From the NCBI GenBank assembly GCA_027025615.1, contig JALVQM010000067.1, forward strand, positions 1 to 37,893: a stretch of DNA of 37,893 nt, given 5' to 3'. The notes below the pieces were generated by a model that saw only the letters and a program-made list of their open reading frames with translations, ran no database searches and was not told where the DNA came from. Below are positions 36,250 to 37,893 of the stretch, in pieces; within the stretch, counting starts at the first letter, position 1; each line of letters begins with the position of its first letter. This DNA comes from Desulfobacteraceae bacterium. GTDB taxonomy: Bacteria; Desulfobacterota; Desulfobacteria; Desulfobacterales; Desulfosarcinaceae. The position numbers and the translations under genes were made by a program.

Positions 36250-37092
36250 TCATGTCTCAGTTTGAGCTTTCGTTTTGTTGCACAGTGCCAAAGCCTGCAT
36301 CAAGCGTCCGGTGCGATTTCCCGGCCTGCCGCTGCCTATGGTTGTATCATCCACCTGGACCACCGGTACCAGGCCCTTGTTGGTGCCGGTTATGAAAACT
36401 TCGTCGGCCGTCAGAAGCTGTTTGCGTGAAATATCGCGCACCTGTACATTGAAAAACTTCCTGGCCAGTTCCAGGACCACTTTGCGGGTTATCCCGGATA
36501 AAATACCCTTTCCCGGAGTTGCCAGGGTATCGCCAAAAAATGCGAACAGGTTACTGGTAGCCCCTTCCAGCACATTGTCCCGGTCATCAACGTAAATTGC
36601 TTCAATGGCTCCATTGGCCCTGGCCTGCGAAAGGGCCATGGCTGCCGGCAGATAGTCAATGCTTTTGGCATCGGGAACATGACGGGTAGAAGCCATGGTA
36701 ATTACCTTGACTCCCTTTTCGTACCACCAAGCGGGCAGCTTGGGCAGGGGGGTGACAAGTATTATCAGCCGCGGCCTGCCCTGGGGAGTCATAAAATCCG
36801 GGCTGGATCCGCCGGTTATAACCATCCTGATGTTTGCCTCGTCAAGCTGGTTGCGGGCCAGGGTTTCGGTGACAATCCGCCGGATCTCATCCTGGCTCCA
36901 TGGCGGCTGGAGGTTGATCTTGCGGGCAGAATTCAACAGCCTGGCTATATGTTCCTCAAGAAACAGGGGTTTGCCATTGTAAGTGCGCAAAAGGTCAAAT
37001 ACCCCTATACCCCTGAGCAGGGCCAGGTCGTCCACCGGAACAACAGCCTTTTCAGCCGGTACGAATTCACCGTCAACATAGTATATGGGCAC
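36250..37092 (-). CDS. Class IV PLP aminotransferase (branched-chain / D-amino-acid aminotransferase family)
   Basis: 'YYVDGEFVPAEKAVVPVDDLALLRGIGVFDLLRTYNGKPLFLEEHIARLLNSA', 'IYVDDRDNVLEGATSNLFAFFGDTLATPGKGILSGITRKVVLELA'. Confidence 0.93.
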   Translation of the reverse strand: MPIYYVDGEFVPAEKAVVPVDDLALLRGIGVFDLLRTYNGKPLFLEEHIARLLNSARKINLQPPWSQDEIRRIVTETLARNQLDEANIRMVITGGSSPDFMTPQGRPRLIILVTPLPKLPAWWYEKGVKVITMASTRHVPDAKSIDYLPAAMALSQARANGAIEAIYVDDRDNVLEGATSNLFAFFGDTLATPGKGILSGITRKVVLELARKFFNVQVRDISRKQLLTADEVFITGTNKGLVPVVQVDDTTIGSGRPGNRTGRLMQALALCNKTKAQTET

Positions 37093-37893
37093 AATGCCTC
37101 CTCAAAGAAGCAGTTCGCAAGCGGGATTGGCGGACTGGACTCTTAATTGGGCTGTCGCCTGCAAGTTGACCGCAAGCGGCCAGAATGCCGCACCCCTTGG
37201 AAGATCTGATTCGGACAAAGACTTTCCTGGTGACCAGCCGGTCACGAAAAGCTTCCAGGCGGGCCTCCGATGGTCTCTTGAAACAATCATTTGCCCCTGG
37301 GTTGTAAGCAATCAGGTTGACTTTTACCGGCAAACTGGAAACCAGCAAAGACAGGGCGTCTGCATGTGCATCAGAATCATTGATCCCGGAGATCAACACG
37401 TATTCCAGTAAAATACGGCCTTTGGGCGGCAAGGGATAGTTCCCCAGGCAGGCTATCAGTGATTTCAATGGATATCGACGGTTGACAGGCATAAGAAACG
37501 ACCGCAACCGGTCATCTGGCGCATTGAGGGAAACGGCCAGTTTCAACCCTGTCCATCCCAGTCGGGCAAGGGCATTGATCCTTTCCACCAGCCCGGCGGT
37601 GGATACGGTCATTCGTTTTTTGGCAATGTTCAGTCCGCGCTGGTCTTCCAGAACCCTAACCGCCTGGATGAAATTGGCATAGTTGTCCAGGGGCTCGCCC
37701 ATGCCCATGAAAACCAAATTGCGGATATCAAAGCCTTCAATCCTGGCTGCAAGCACCTGGCCGACAATCTCGGCCACAGTCAGATTGCGCAACAAACCCA
37801 TTTGCCCGGTACGACAGAAACGGCATCCCATCCGGCATCCCGCCTGAGTGGAAAGGCATAAGGTATAATGGGTAGCCATGGGTAAAACTACAC
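37073..37893 (-). CDS. rlmN: RlmN, dual-specificity 23S rRNA/tRNA adenine C2 methyltransferase; N-terminus truncated by right window edge
   Basis: 'LCLSTQAGCRMGCRFCRTGQMGLLRNLTVAEIVGQVLAAR', 'NLVFMGMGEPLDNY', 'VSTAGL', 'LAVSLNAPDDRLRSFLMPVNRRYP', 'EYVLISGINDS', C-terminal 'CGILAACGQL'. Frame remains open (VVLP) upstream of the listed ATG. Confidence 0.93.
   Translation of the reverse strand, partial: VVLPMATHYTLCLSTQAGCRMGCRFCRTGQMGLLRNLTVAEIVGQVLAARIEGFDIRNLVFMGMGEPLDNYANFIQAVRVLEDQRGLNIAKKRMTVSTAGLVERINALARLGWTGLKLAVSLNAPDDRLRSFLMPVNRRYPLKSLIACLGNYPLPPKGRILLEYVLISGINDSDAHADALSLLVSSLPVKVNLIAYNPGANDCFKRPSEARLEAFRDRLVTRKVFVRIRSSKGCGILAACGQLAGDSPIKSPVRQSRLRTASLRRHCAHILC

Overview
The first ~26 kb is most of a type VI secretion system (T6SS) locus, apparently from a Desulfobacterota/deltaproteobacterial-type genome (taxon is inference only). 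On the + strand, in order: the C-terminal end of tssM (runs off the left edge), tagF, tssA, tssB, tssC, hcp, tssE, tssF, tssG, clpV/tssH and vgrG. A VgrG-linked delivery cassette follows: DUF2169 fused to pentapeptide repeats, a second pentapeptide-repeat protein, a DUF3540-like protein and a DUF4150/PAAR-like protein. Next come a small zinc-ribbon ORF (- strand) and an unknown conserved-looking gene. A post-translational signalling block follows: a two-FHA-domain protein (- strand), diverging from an operon encoding PP2C phosphatase, an exported trypsin-like protease, a transmembrane Ser/Thr kinase with a PEGA domain, and an unusual exported thioredoxin-fold/TPR/FlgT-like fusion, then a lipoprotein. 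tssJ, tssK and tssL are not visible and are presumably upstream. From ~26.5 to 30.4 kb is a - strand run of exported proteins of unknown function in visibly AT-richer DNA, then ~1.4 kb without convincing long coding sequence except a possible small Cys-rich ORF. The right end has two adjacent P-loop GTPases plus a SAM methyltransferase joined by ATGA overlaps, then a class IV aminotransferase and rlmN (- strand, truncated at the right edge). The most interesting leads are the toxin-less VgrG/DUF2169-pentapeptide/DUF3540/DUF4150 cassette, the phosphatase-protease-kinase signalling operon with its cysteine-less thioredoxin/TPR fusion, the asymmetric GTPase pair, the exported unknown operon, and paired hairpins directly after hcp. 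All family calls come from reading translations; no database search was run.
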